DNA of 64,000 nt from Aquisalinus flavus (GTDB lineage Bacteria > Pseudomonadota > Alphaproteobacteria > Caulobacterales > Parvularculaceae), in assembly GCF_022559625.1 (NCBI RefSeq), contig NZ_CP042288.1, forward strand, positions 1,326,409-1,390,408, in the 5' to 3' direction. The notes below the pieces were generated by a model that was not told the DNA's origin, ran no database searches, and saw nothing but the letters and a program-made list of their open reading frames with translations. This document shows positions 34,864 through 45,834 of the stretch, piece by piece; the stretch's first letter is position 1, and every line of letters begins with the position of its first letter. A program made the translations under genes and the position numbers.

Positions 34864-36219
34864 ATGAAAGGGTCTGTTTGTTTCATGATCAAGAGTTCGC
34901 AGTTGAAGAAATCCGGGCTTTTCTGCAGCGTGGCGGGTGTTCTCGCCATTGCCTTCGCCGGCGCGTCACTGCCTGTCATGGCACAGGACGGGAGCCAGCA
35001 AGCTAATCAGGAACCGCAGATACAGGCGCTCGAATCGGTCGCTGCCGTCGTAAACGACAAGGTGATTTCGACCTTCGACCTGCGCCAGCGCATCCAGCTG
35101 ATCGCCCTGACCTCCGGCGGACAGATCCCCGAATCGGCCATGGCCCAGGTCCAGGCCAAGGCGCTGCAGGACCTGATCGAGGAGCAGCTGAAGCTGGCAG
35201 AAGCCGAATCCGTCGACTTCGACGTCGATCCGGAAGAAGTCGACCAGGAACTGGCTGGCATCGCCGCCAATTCCGGCAATACCATTGAACAGCTCGAGCA
35301 GCAGCTCAATGCCGTCGGGATTTCCATCGAAACGCTGCGCCGCCAGATTCGCACCCGTCTCGTCTGGCAGCAGCTTGTCGCCGGGCGCTATTCCAGCCGC
35401 GTGCGAATTTCGGACTCCGAGATCGACGCCGTCATGAACCGGCTGCGCGCCGAGAGCCAGGACGAGCAATATTTGGTTTCCGAAATCTGCCTGCCGGTTC
35501 GCGAGAATTTCTCGACCGCCCAGATTGAACAGGCCGGGATGCAGATCATCCAGCAGATGCAGCAGGGCACGCCTTTCGAGGCAATGGCAAGACAGTTTTC
35601 GGTCTGCTCGTCGGCAGCCAATGGCGGTGATCTCGGCTGGCTGCGTGCCGGCGAAATGGAACCGGAGCTCGGCAATGTCGTGCGCCAGATGGCAGCAGGC
35701 AATGTCTCCCGTCCCATCGCGCTTGACGGCACCGTCCGCATCCTTGCGGTCCGCGAGACCCGCGAAGCGGCCGAACAGGGCGTGAAGTCCTATGAACTCG
35801 GATATGCCAGCGCACCGGCCAGCATGAGCCGTGAAGAAGTGGCCGAGATCACGTCCAAGCTGCCCCAGACCAATATCTGCGCCGGCGATGCGTTGAGTAT
35901 CGATCTCGGCCAGGACGTTGATTTCGAACTCCTTCCCATGATCCCGGCAAGCCGTATGCAGGAGCCGTTCCGTGCCCCCGCAGAACAGCTGGAGCGCGGC
36001 GAAGTCTCCGAGCCTATCCGGTCCGGCGATTCATGGCATGCGATACTGCTTTGCGCCAAGGATGACGGGCTCGGCCTGCCATCGCGCGGCCAAATCGAAG
36101 ATCGCCTCTTCGCCCAGGAACTCGACCTGATCTCCCGCCGTTACCTGCGCGATGTGGAGCGGGATTCCTCTGTTCAGATTCTTCTTGGTAATAACGGGCC
36201 CCAGAACCAGAACGGCTAA
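34864..36219 (+). CDS. surA: Periplasmic PpiC-type peptidyl-prolyl isomerase (SurA-like)
   Basis: A 451-residue chaperone for outer-membrane proteins. The signal peptide ends near residue 39 (LPVMA-Q). The N-terminal chaperone part begins VAAVVNDKVISTFDLRQRI, as in SurA, followed by a parvulin domain (about 195-310) with FEAMARQFSVCSSAANGGDLGWLRAGEM. The C-terminal part is less conserved. Placement between lptD and pdxA-rsmA repeats the E. coli order lptD-surA-pdxA-rsmA, which makes the name secure. A second in-frame ATG at 34885 could be the start. Confidence 0.94.
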   Translation: MKGSVCFMIKSSQLKKSGLFCSVAGVLAIAFAGASLPVMAQDGSQQANQEPQIQALESVAAVVNDKVISTFDLRQRIQLIALTSGGQIPESAMAQVQAKALQDLIEEQLKLAEAESVDFDVDPEEVDQELAGIAANSGNTIEQLEQQLNAVGISIETLRRQIRTRLVWQQLVAGRYSSRVRISDSEIDAVMNRLRAESQDEQYLVSEICLPVRENFSTAQIEQAGMQIIQQMQQGTPFEAMARQFSVCSSAANGGDLGWLRAGEMEPELGNVVRQMAAGNVSRPIALDGTVRILAVRETREAAEQGVKSYELGYASAPASMSREEVAEITSKLPQTNICAGDALSIDLGQDVDFELLPMIPASRMQEPFRAPAEQLERGEVSEPIRSGDSWHAILLCAKDDGLGLPSRGQIEDRLFAQELDLISRRYLRDVERDSSVQILLGNNGPQNQNG

Positions 36220-36245
36220 CAGACCAGATCGGTTAAGGCATACTT

Positions 36246-37346
36246 TTGAAACATGACCCGGCAGGACCGCCCCTCCCCCTCGCCCTGACCATGGGCGAGC
36301 CGGCGGGTATAGGCCTCGAAATAACCCTCAAGGCCTGGCATCATTTCGCCACGAGCTACACGCCCGGCGCGCATCATTTCTTCCTGATCGACGATCCCGT
36401 CCGCGTGGCCAGGGCGCTGCGCCATCTCGGCTCGCCGATCCGCATGTCGACGATCGGCACGCCGGCGGAAGCGGGCAATGCCTTCAAGAAGACCCTGCCG
36501 GTCCTGCCGCTGGAGATGGATCCCCTGCCCGCCGACACCGCGGTCGGCTTCGGCAAGCCAAGCGTGGCAACGGCCGAGGCAGTGATCCTGTCGATCCGCC
36601 AGGCTGTGAAGCTGGCGCTCGACGGCAAGGTCGCGGGGATCGTCACCAACCCGATCCAGAAGAAAACGCTGATTGATAGCGGTTTTGCCTTTTCGGGGCA
36701 TACGGAATATCTGGGTGACCTGACCAAGGATGTCGCATTGCCGAGCGAGGGCCTGGTGCGCGGACCTGTCATGCTGCTCGCCAGTGACACGCTGCGCGTC
36801 GCGCCGGTCACGGTGCACACGCCTCTCGCCAAAGTATCCCAAGAGCTGACCACGCAACGCATCGCCGATGTCGCCATCGTTGTCGCCCAGGCGCTGGTGC
36901 GTGATTTCGGCGTATCCAGTCCGCGCCTTGCCGTCAGCGGCCTCAACCCCCATGCCGGCGAAGGCGGTGCGCTGGGACTGGAAGACCAGCACATCATCGT
37001 GCCGGCGATTGCCTGGCTGCGCGAGCACGGGGTCGATGCCTTCGGCCCGCTGCCAGCCGATACGATGTTCCACGAGGAAGCAAGGGCCCAGTATCATGCG
37101 GCGATCACCATGTATCACGACCAGGGCCTGATCCCGATCAAGACGATCGCCTTCCATTCGGCATCCAACATCACCCTCGGCCTGCCGATAATCCGTACGT
37201 CACCGGACCACGGCACCGGCCTTGATATCGCCGGGCGCAATATCGCCCGGCCGGACAGCCTGATCGCCTCGATCCGCATGGCCAACCTGATGGCCGCGCG
37301 GCGTCAGGCCTATGATGCCTCCCTGACCAGCGGAAGTAGTTCATGA
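36246..37346 (+). CDS. pdxA: 4-hydroxythreonine-4-phosphate dehydrogenase
   Basis: PdxA oxidises 4-phosphohydroxy-L-threonine in vitamin B6 synthesis. The 366-residue protein has LALTMGEPAGIGLEI, the metal-binding His in SGHTEYL, NPHAGEGGALG and ITMYHDQGLIPIKTI. The apparent start is TTG at 36246 with AAGG eight bases upstream; no ATG gives the full conserved N-terminus, so a TTG start is likely. The stop overlaps the rsmA ATG (ATGA). Confidence 0.96.
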   Translation: MKHDPAGPPLPLALTMGEPAGIGLEITLKAWHHFATSYTPGAHHFFLIDDPVRVARALRHLGSPIRMSTIGTPAEAGNAFKKTLPVLPLEMDPLPADTAVGFGKPSVATAEAVILSIRQAVKLALDGKVAGIVTNPIQKKTLIDSGFAFSGHTEYLGDLTKDVALPSEGLVRGPVMLLASDTLRVAPVTVHTPLAKVSQELTTQRIADVAIVVAQALVRDFGVSSPRLAVSGLNPHAGEGGALGLEDQHIIVPAIAWLREHGVDAFGPLPADTMFHEEARAQYHAAITMYHDQGLIPIKTIAFHSASNITLGLPIIRTSPDHGTGLDIAGRNIARPDSLIASIRMANLMAARRQAYDASLTSGSSS

Positions 37347-38185
37347 GTATGTATCCGGGCTCTGCCCTCCCGCCCCTGCGCGACGTCATCGACCGCCATG
37401 AACTCGGCGCGAAAAAGGCGCTCGGCCAGCATTTCCTCCTTGATCTGAACATCACCCGCAAGATCGCCCGGCTGAGCGGCCTTGAGCGCAGCGAGACGGT
37501 GGTGGAGATCGGCCCCGGCCCCGGCGGCCTGACCCGGGCGCTGCTGGAGACCGGTGCCGACATGATCGCGATCGAGCGCGACCGGCGCTGCATCGGCGCC
37601 CTCGAAGAGCTGAAGCCCCATTATGACGGCAGGTTGTTGCTGGTCGAGGATGATGCGCTGATCGCCGACGAGCCGGCCTTGCTGGCGCTGCACGGCGTCA
37701 ACGGCACGGTCCGGCTTGCCTCCAACCTGCCCTACAACATTTCGACGGAACTGCTGATCAAATGGCTCAAGGTGACCCCGCGCTGGTGGACGTCGATGAC
37801 GCTGATGTTCCAGAAGGAAGTCGGCGACCGTATCCTCGCCCAGCCGGGCTCCAAGACCTATGGCCGCCTGTCGGTGATATCGCAGGCCATGTCGAAACCC
37901 GAGAAAGGCTTCGTCCTCCCGGCCCGCGCCTTCACGCCGGCGCCGAAGATCGATTCGATCGTCCTGAATTTTACGCCGAACCCGGACATTTCCGTCGATC
38001 CGCTGCTGCTGGAAAAGATCACCGCTGCCGCCTTTTCCCAGCGCCGCAAGATGTTGCGCTCGTCGCTGAAGGCGATCTTCGGCAACGAGGTCGAGGCGAA
38101 GCTCGAGGAAGTCGGCATACCGGCGACACGCCGGGCCGAAGACGTGCCGGTGAAGGGATATGTCAAGCTGTGCGAGCTTCTCTGA
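37343..38185 (+). CDS. rsmA: 16S rRNA dimethyladenosine transferase
   Basis: RsmA (KsgA) dimethylates A1518 and A1519 of 16S rRNA late in 30S assembly. The 280-residue product has KKALGQHFLLDLNITRKIA at the N-terminus, SAM motif VVEIGPGPGGLTRALLE, and catalytic NLPYNISTELLIKWL. The C-terminal domain ends AEDVPVKGYVKLCELL. It overlaps pdxA by four bases and is the last gene of the lptF cluster, convergent with gmk. Confidence 0.97.
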   Translation: MSMYPGSALPPLRDVIDRHELGAKKALGQHFLLDLNITRKIARLSGLERSETVVEIGPGPGGLTRALLETGADMIAIERDRRCIGALEELKPHYDGRLLLVEDDALIADEPALLALHGVNGTVRLASNLPYNISTELLIKWLKVTPRWWTSMTLMFQKEVGDRILAQPGSKTYGRLSVISQAMSKPEKGFVLPARAFTPAPKIDSIVLNFTPNPDISVDPLLLEKITAAAFSQRRKMLRSSLKAIFGNEVEAKLEEVGIPATRRAEDVPVKGYVKLCELL

Positions 38186-38290
38186 GGGTCAGAGCAGCCT
38201 GCGCCCGGATGGACGCAGAGGAGCTGCGCCAACACTCTGGAAACGATCAACTTTTCTGCCTTCAAATGAGTCCATTGAAGACCGGTTGAT

Positions 38291-38938
38291 CTAGCTGCCC
38301 TCGATGATCGCCTTGACCTTGGCACCCAGCCCGATCTGGCGCGTCCGCTTGAGCCGCTCCGCCACGAGGATCGACTGCAACAGGGCTTCGGATTCATCGA
38401 GCTCGTAGTTCAGCACGACATAATCATATTCCGCCCAGTGAGAGATTTCGCTGTCAGCCTTGGCCATGCGGGCGGCCACGACCTCGGCAGAGTCCTGCGC
38501 GCGCGTGTGCAGGCGGCGCTCCAGCTCGTCGCGCGATGGCGGCAGGATGAAGACTTTCACCAGATCATCGCGGGCGATCTCGCCCAGTTGCTGTGCGCCC
38601 TGCCAGTCGATGTCGAACAGCACGTCCTTGCCGGACGACAATGCCTCCTCGACCTGTGCTTTCGGCGTGCCATAGTAATTATCGAAAACCTTCGCCGATT
38701 CCAGGAACGCGCCAGTCTCACGCATACGGAGGAATTCGTCCTGGTCGATAAAATGATAGTCGACGCCGTCCCGCTCGCCCGGTCGCGGCTTGCGCGTGGT
38801 TGCCGACACCGACAGCGACAGGTCCGGATCCGCCTGCAGCAGCCGGTTGCACAGGGTCGTCTTGCCGGCGCCTGACGGGCTGGAAACGACGAACATGAGA
38901 CCCCGGCGGGGGATGCGGTTGACGGCAGGACTTTTCAT
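38291..38938 (-). CDS. gmk: Guanylate kinase
   Basis: Phosphorylates GMP to GDP. The 215-residue protein has P-loop SSPSGAGKTT (19-28), the GMP-binding stretch SATTRKPRPGERDGVDYHF, and FDIDWQGAQQL. Its ATG follows the yicC stop with no base between, so the two are translated as a pair. It is the last gene of the minus-strand fab cluster. Confidence 0.97.
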   Translation of the reverse strand: MKSPAVNRIPRRGLMFVVSSPSGAGKTTLCNRLLQADPDLSLSVSATTRKPRPGERDGVDYHFIDQDEFLRMRETGAFLESAKVFDNYYGTPKAQVEEALSSGKDVLFDIDWQGAQQLGEIARDDLVKVFILPPSRDELERRLHTRAQDSAEVVAARMAKADSEISHWAEYDYVVLNYELDESEALLQSILVAERLKRTRQIGLGAKVKAIIEGS

Positions 38939-39814
38939 CTACTCGACATTCTGGATCTGTTCACGCATCTGGTCGATGACGGTTTTCAGGTCGAGACCGA
39001 CCTGTTTCAACTCGATCGTCTGGGCCTTGGAACACAGCGTGTTGGCCTCGCGGTTGAACTCCTGGACGAGAAAATCGAACTTGCGCCCGATCGGGCCGCC
39101 TTGCGTCATCAACTGGCGGGCGGAGGCGATATGCGCCGTCAGCCGGTCCAGTTCCTCGCGCACATCGGCTTTGACGGCGAGCAGGGCAATTTCCTGCGCC
39201 AGCCGCTCTTCCGGCAACTCGGTCTGCAGGTCCCTGAGCTGGTCCTTCAGGCGCTGGCGGATCGTCTCCGTGTTCTGCCCGGCAATATCGGTGGCCTGCG
39301 CCGTCAGGGTATCGATCACCGACACCTGGCCATCCAGCACTCTGGCGAGCCGGGCGCCTTCCTCACCGCGCGCCGCGACAAGCGCCTCAAGCGCCGCCTG
39401 GAAGCTGGTGGTGATCTCGGCGCCGAGGGCCGCGGCGTCATCCTCGTCCAGCGACTTCTCCTCGGTGACGAGCACGCCCTTGAGCGCGAGCAGGCCGTCA
39501 GCCGTCGGCGGCGCGCAATCCGTCAGATTACTGACTTTTTCGGCGGCGGCAATGACCGCGGCGAGCGCATCCTCGTCAAGCCGCGGCCGCGCGTCCGGCT
39601 GGTCGGACTGGAGCTGAAGGTTCAGCATGACCGAGCCGCGATTGATCTGTGTCGGTACCAGCGTCCGCAGGTCCGCCTCGAGGAAATCAAGCATGGAGGG
39701 CAGGCGCAGCTTCACGTCGAGACCGCGATTGTTGAGACTGCGGCACTCCCACACCCAGCGCCAGGACTGCTCGCCCTGTTGGTGAGAGCCATCGACCCGG
39801 GCAAAGCCGGTCAT
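38939..39814 (-). CDS. yicC: YicC family endoribonuclease-like protein
   Basis: A 291-residue cytoplasmic protein. It begins MTGFARVDG, the conserved YicC N-terminus, followed by WVWECRSLNNRGLDVKLRLP; the C-terminal DUF1732 part has REELDRLTAHIASARQLM and GRKFDFLVQEFNREANTL. YicC proteins are metal-dependent oligomeric RNA endonucleases; E. coli YicC is tied to small-RNA decay. An upstream in-frame ATG at 39937 lies inside mltG and is unlikely. Neighbour of gmk, a conserved pairing. Confidence 0.95.
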   Translation of the reverse strand: MTGFARVDGSHQQGEQSWRWVWECRSLNNRGLDVKLRLPSMLDFLEADLRTLVPTQINRGSVMLNLQLQSDQPDARPRLDEDALAAVIAAAEKVSNLTDCAPPTADGLLALKGVLVTEEKSLDEDDAAALGAEITTSFQAALEALVAARGEEGARLARVLDGQVSVIDTLTAQATDIAGQNTETIRQRLKDQLRDLQTELPEERLAQEIALLAVKADVREELDRLTAHIASARQLMTQGGPIGRKFDFLVQEFNREANTLCSKAQTIELKQVGLDLKTVIDQMREQIQNVE

Positions 39815-39830
39815 GCTGTTCAGGGTATTT

Positions 39831-40871
39831 TCACTGGGCACTGGCGCGCTCCCGCTCGATCCGCCGCCATTTCGCGACATTGGCATTGTGTTCGGCAAGG
39901 GTCGAGGCGAAGGCGTGACCGCCAGTCCCGTCGGCAACGAAGAAGATATAATCGGTATCCGCCGGGTTCAGCACCGCCGCGATGGACGCACGGCCGGGAT
40001 TGGCGATCGGCGTCGGCGGCAGGCCGCGGATGACATAGGTGTTGTAAGCTGTCTCACCGCGCAGTTCCGACTGGCGAATGCCGCGGCCGAGCGGCTCGCC
40101 GCCGGTCAGGCCATAGATGATGGTCGGGTCCGATTCGAGCCGCATGCCGCGATTCAGGCGATTGACGAAGACGGACGCCACCAGCGGGCGTTCTGCCGCA
40201 ACGGCGGTTTCCTTTTCGACGATGGAGGCCAGGATGACCGCCTCTTCCCTGGTCTCGAAGGGCAGGTCTTCGGCCCGCGTCTCCCACAGCAGGTCGAGCA
40301 CCTCGTCATGGGCATCCATCATGCGCTGGACGAGTTCATCGCGGGTATCGCCGCGCGGGAAGGCGTAGGTTTCCGGCAGCAGGTCGCCCTCGGCCGGCGC
40401 GAGCGTAATCTCCCCCTCCAGCACGTTATTCGCGTTGATCAGCGCCATGATCATGTTCGTCGTCAGCCCCTCCGGGAAGGTGATGAGGTGCATGTAGATC
40501 TTGCCGGAGACGATGGTGTCGACAATGTCGAGCACGCTCGCGCCGGCCGCGATCTCGAACTCGCCGGCGCGCAGTCGCGTATCGGCCTGGCGCAGCTTGG
40601 TGGCGATGAGGAAATATTCCTCGCGTTTGATCGCGCCTTCCTCGACCAGCATCGCAGCGATGTCGGTCACCCCCATGCCGGGCTTGACCCAGATCACCGT
40701 CCTCGCGGCGAGCGGCCCGTCGGACGATATTTCCTTCTGGATGAAATAGGCCAGCGCCGCAAAGGCCGCGATGGCGACCAGCGCCAGAATGAAAATGGTG
40801 CGGATAGCCGCGCCGACGGCTCCGCCCTGCTGGACCTGTCGGCGTCTTGCTGAAATCGGTTTTCCCGTCAT
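39831..40871 (-). CDS. mltG: Endolytic murein transglycosylase
   Basis: MltG cuts nascent glycan strands and so sets their length. The 346-residue protein has a basic cytoplasmic start, one membrane helix (about 24-44), a LysM-like segment (RTVIWVKPGMGVTDIAAML) and the YceG catalytic domain with ILASIVEKETAV (catalytic Glu) and SDPTIIYGLTGG. The ATG at 40871 sets the correct N-terminus; the longer open frame upstream to 41279 merely overlaps fabF. It lies 31 bases downstream of fabF, a conserved neighbour. Confidence 0.95.
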   Translation of the reverse strand: MTGKPISARRRQVQQGGAVGAAIRTIFILALVAIAAFAALAYFIQKEISSDGPLAARTVIWVKPGMGVTDIAAMLVEEGAIKREEYFLIATKLRQADTRLRAGEFEIAAGASVLDIVDTIVSGKIYMHLITFPEGLTTNMIMALINANNVLEGEITLAPAEGDLLPETYAFPRGDTRDELVQRMMDAHDEVLDLLWETRAEDLPFETREEAVILASIVEKETAVAAERPLVASVFVNRLNRGMRLESDPTIIYGLTGGEPLGRGIRQSELRGETAYNTYVIRGLPPTPIANPGRASIAAVLNPADTDYIFFVADGTGGHAFASTLAEHNANVAKWRRIERERASAQ

Positions 40872-40902
40872 GACCTGGCGCGCTGCCCCCGCGTTAAATG
40901 AC

Positions 40903-42204
<1,302 letters not shown>

Positions 42205-42352
42205 AAATCCTCCGGCTTGTTCCCGGTCAATAAACAGGACCGGCGCTGCCGCGTCACCTAAAACCGGCGCCGCATATAAAGAAAAAGCCACCATGATTTT
42301 CCCGGTCGGGAGGTCATGATGGCTTTCAAACTCTCATCGGTCGGTGCGGACC

Positions 42353-42589
42353 TTAAGCGTTGTTCTTTTCGATGTAAGCAATGGCATCGCCGACGGTCTG
42401 AATCGTCTCGGCGGCATCGTCCGGAATTTCAATATCGAATTCTTCTTCAAACGCCATAACCAGCTCGACAATATCGAGGCTGTCTGCGCCCAGATCGTCG
42501 ATGAAGCTCGCCTTGGGCTCGACCTTGGCAGCGTCGACATCAAGGTGTTCAACGGTGATCTTCTTAACGCGTTCAGCGATATCGGACAT
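42353..42589 (-). CDS. acpP: Acyl carrier protein
   Basis: A 78-residue acidic four-helix carrier of fatty-acid intermediates. The phosphopantetheine attachment site is Ser37 in [10 protein letters not shown]. The product is typical of alphaproteobacterial AcpP throughout. AAGGAG lies just before the ATG. Between fabG and fabF, the standard order. Confidence 0.98.
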   Translation of the reverse strand: MSDIAERVKKITVEHLDVDAAKVEPKASFIDDLGADSLDIVELVMAFEEEFDIEIPDDAAETIQTVGDAIAYIEKNNA

Positions 42590-42729
42590 TCTTTGCTCCT
42601 TTTCTTGAGTATCACTCTGCCGGACACCCAGCGGTTTATTCTATTAACGCCCGGACTGTTCCTGCAGTTCGTAACCGACAATTGCGCGATAGGGCAAATT
42701 GTTTTCGAAAGCAACCGAAACAAAATGCA

Positions 42730-43467
42730 CTAAATCATCACCATTCCGCCATTGACGTGGAGGGTCTGGCCGGTGACGTAGCCTGCCTCATCCGACGCCA
42801 GATAAACGACGGCAGAGGCGATATCCTCGGGCGTGCCCATCTTGCCGGCCGGGATCTTGCCGTAGATCGCTTCCTTTTGCTGATCGCTCAGCGCATCGGT
42901 CATCGCCGTGGCGATAAAGCCGGGGGCGACGCAGTTCACGGTGATCCCGCGCGTCGCCATCTCCTGGGCCAGCGATTTCGACATGCCGATCATGCCCGCC
43001 TTGGAGGCCGCATAATTGGCCTGCCCGGCATTGCCCATGACCCCGACCACCGACGTGATACCGATGATTCGACCGAATCGCTTCTTCGCCATGCCGCGCA
43101 GGCAGGCCTTGGCGAGGCGGTGATAGGCGGTCAGGTTGATGCGCAGGACGTCGTCCCATTCGTCTTCCTTCATGCGCATGAAGATCTGGTCCCGGGTGAC
43201 ACCGGCATTGGAGATGAGGATATCGAGCGAGCCCATCGCCTCGACCGCTTGCCCCGGCAGGGCGTCAACCGCCTCGAGGTCAGACAGATTACAGGGCAGA
43301 ACATGAACCCGCTCGCCGAGTTCCTTTTCCAGCCCTTCGAGCTTCTCTGCCCGTGTGCCCGAGATAGCGACCGTCGCGCCGCGCGCGTGGAGCGCCGTGG
43401 CAATGGCGCCGCCAATACCTCCCGTAGCACCTGTAACAAGGGCTGTTTTTCCAGTAAGATCAAACAT
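42730..43467 (-). CDS. fabG: 3-oxoacyl-ACP reductase
   Basis: NADPH-dependent reductase of fatty-acid synthesis, 245 residues, short-chain dehydrogenase fold. Cofactor loop TGATGGIGGAIA (12-23), NAG at 87-89, catalytic Ser139, Tyr152 and Lys156 (NYAASKAG). The C-terminus (GYVTGQTLHVNGGMVMI) is the classic FabG ending. It lies 22 bases after fabD. Confidence 0.98.
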   Translation of the reverse strand: MFDLTGKTALVTGATGGIGGAIATALHARGATVAISGTRAEKLEGLEKELGERVHVLPCNLSDLEAVDALPGQAVEAMGSLDILISNAGVTRDQIFMRMKEDEWDDVLRINLTAYHRLAKACLRGMAKKRFGRIIGITSVVGVMGNAGQANYAASKAGMIGMSKSLAQEMATRGITVNCVAPGFIATAMTDALSDQQKEAIYGKIPAGKMGTPEDIASAVVYLASDEAGYVTGQTLHVNGGMVMI

Positions 43468-43489
43468 TTATAGCGCCTTCCTCAAGCTC

Positions 43490-44425
43490 TTAAAGTGACT
43501 TGTACTTCTCGATATCATCGGGCCCGCCAATGGAGATGGCGTCGGCTTCACTGGCGATGCGCTTGACCAGACCGGCGAGGACCTTGCCGGTGCCGATCTC
43601 GATGAACTGGTCGACGCCCTCGCTCCGCATCCGCGCGACACTTTCGGTCCAGCGGACACGGCCGGTCACCTGCCGGACAAGAAGATCGCGGATGGCGTCG
43701 GTATCGACGGTCGGCCCGGCCGTGACATTGGCGATGACCGGTATGGCCGGCGCCTTTATTTCGGCCTGCTGCAGCGCCTCGGCCATGCGTTCGGCGGCGG
43801 GGGCCATCAGCGTGGAGTGAAACGCCGCCGACACCGGCAAGGGCAGGACGCGCTTGGCGCCTTTCGCCTTCAACGCCTCGGCGGCAGCCTCGACAGCCGG
43901 CTTCTGGCCGGAGATGACGACCTGTCCCGGCGCATTGTCATTGGCGATCTCGCAGACGCCATCGCTCTCGAGCCCGGCAAGCACGGTCTCGACATCCTCG
44001 AGGCTCAGCCCGAGAACGGCGGCCATCGCCCCCTCGCCGACCGGCACGGCGGCCTGCATCGCCTCACCGCGAATGCGCAGCAGCCGGGCCGTGTCGGCCA
44101 GGCTGAACGCACCGGCGGCGCACAGGGCGGAATATTCGCCGAGGGAATGGCCCGCGACGCAGGCGGCATCCTCGATCTCGAGGTCAGCCTCGCTCTGCAG
44201 GACACGGAAAACGGCGATCGAATGCGCCATCAGCGCAGGCTGGGTATTGGCGGTGAGGGTCAGCTCATCGGCCGGCCCCTCCCACATGATCTTCGAGAGT
44301 TTCTGCCCCAGGGCTTCGTCGACTTCATCAAAGACAGACCTTGCGACCGAAAACCTGTCGGCGAGGTCCTTGCCCATGCCGACCGACTGCGAGCCCTGTC
44401 CGGGGAAAATGAACGCCTTTGCCAT
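43490..44425 (-). CDS. fabD: Malonyl-CoA:ACP transacylase
   Basis: FabD loads malonyl groups onto AcpP. The 311-residue protein has the start KAFIFPGQGSQSVGMG, nucleophile Ser94 in GHSLGEYSA, the conserved Arg in LRIRGEAMQ, and His in VSAAFHSTLM. The ATG at 44425 gives the conserved N-terminus. First gene of fabD-fabG-acpP-fabF-mltG-yicC-gmk. The 275 bases upstream, to accA, hold no gene that I can support. Confidence 0.97.
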   Translation of the reverse strand: MAKAFIFPGQGSQSVGMGKDLADRFSVARSVFDEVDEALGQKLSKIMWEGPADELTLTANTQPALMAHSIAVFRVLQSEADLEIEDAACVAGHSLGEYSALCAAGAFSLADTARLLRIRGEAMQAAVPVGEGAMAAVLGLSLEDVETVLAGLESDGVCEIANDNAPGQVVISGQKPAVEAAAEALKAKGAKRVLPLPVSAAFHSTLMAPAAERMAEALQQAEIKAPAIPVIANVTAGPTVDTDAIRDLLVRQVTGRVRWTESVARMRSEGVDQFIEIGTGKVLAGLVKRIASEADAISIGGPDDIEKYKSL

Positions 44426-44700
44426 AATAGATTCCTTCCTGATCGGTCTTAAGACTGCCCGGCTGGCGGTGCAAGCGCCGCGGCGCAAAGTTGTGTGTCG
44501 GCCGCGGCGGGCCATGTCGAGCCCGCGTCACAGCAGAGCGGTCCAAAGCCCTGATTTTGCGCCACTTTCGCCTGTTTCTCGTGGCGATGAAAAGCGCTGT
44601 CGGCGAGGCCTGACGCCCCCTCGACCACCCATTTCCTGATGGATTACCTTAAGGACGCTCGCCAAGACAGGGTTGTGTAACCTGCATATGCCTGAAATGC

Positions 44701-45678
44701 CTAAGCGAGACCGACCCGGCCGATGGTGAGGAATTTCTCGCGCCGTTGCTTGCGCAGCTCGTCAGGCGACAGATCTTCGAGATCGTGAATCGCATGCTCC
44801 ACCGCATCGCCGAGACGTTCGATCGTTGCCTTCACGTCGCGATGGGCGCCGCCAAGCGGCTCCGAAATGATCTGGTCGATGACGCCGAGTTCCAGCAGGT
44901 CGGCAGCTGAGATCTTCATCGCCTCGGCAGCATCGGGTGCCTTGTTGTCGCCCTTGGCCTGGGCGTCGCGCCACAGGATCGAGGCGCAGCCTTCCGGCGA
45001 GATCACCGAATAGATCGCATGTTCCAGCATCATGACGCGGTTACCGGCTGCGATGGCGACGGCCCCGCCGGACCCGCCCTCGCCGACGATGACGGAAATC
45101 AGCGGCGATCCGAGCGCGAGGCATGTCTCGGTGCAGGTCGCGATCGCTTCGGCCTGGCCGCGCTCCTCCGCGCCAAGACCGGGATAGGCCCCGGCGGTGT
45201 CGACAAGGGTGACGACCGGCATTTGAAAGCGCTCTGCCATCTCCATCAGGCGGATCGCCTTGCGATAGCCCTCCGGCCGGGCCGAGCCGAAATTGTGCTT
45301 CAGGCGGCTTTCCGTATCGCGGCCCTTTTCATGGCCGATGAACATCACCGAGCGGCCGCGGAATCGCGCCGGCCCGCCAACGATGGCTTCATCTTCGCCG
45401 AAGGACCGGTCACCGGCCAGGGGCGTGAAGTCCTCGGTGAGGCCTTCGATATAATCACAGAAATGCGGGCGCTGGGCGTGGCGCGCAACGGAGGTTTTCT
45501 GCCACCGCGTCAGGTTCGAATAGGTGTCGGACAGCAGTTTCTGCGCCTTGACCTCGAGGCGCGAGATTTCGTCATTCACATTGACGTCCGCGCTCTTTTC
45601 CATGCCGCGCAGGTCTTCAATACGGCTTTCCAGTTCAGCGATCGGTTTTTCAAAGTCCAGATAGGTGCGCATACTCAT
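44701..45678 (-). CDS. accA: Acetyl-CoA carboxylase carboxyltransferase subunit alpha
   Basis: With AccD it transfers CO2 from biotin to acetyl-CoA, the first step of fatty-acid synthesis. The 325-residue protein begins [19 protein letters not shown] and carries the crotonase-fold core ([53 protein letters not shown]). The start may be ATG 45678 or 45672. Upstream of the fab cluster on the same strand, 275 bases away. Confidence 0.97.
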   Translation of the reverse strand: MSMRTYLDFEKPIAELESRIEDLRGMEKSADVNVNDEISRLEVKAQKLLSDTYSNLTRWQKTSVARHAQRPHFCDYIEGLTEDFTPLAGDRSFGEDEAIVGGPARFRGRSVMFIGHEKGRDTESRLKHNFGSARPEGYRKAIRLMEMAERFQMPVVTLVDTAGAYPGLGAEERGQAEAIATCTETCLALGSPLISVIVGEGGSGGAVAIAAGNRVMMLEHAIYSVISPEGCASILWRDAQAKGDNKAPDAAEAMKISAADLLELGVIDQIISEPLGGAHRDVKATIERLGDAVEHAIHDLEDLSPDELRKQRREKFLTIGRVGLA

Positions 45679-45834
45679 ACCCGCGGGTTTATAGGGGTTT
45701 CGTTACGATGGGCCTAAAAAGCCCGCCAATTCAATACTCAGGTAAGCCAATATGCCCGGAATGCCAAGTTTCGAGGGCCGGGCACAAGGGGAAACACCGA
45801 CGCAAATCCGGCATTTCGACGGGTCGATGGCACC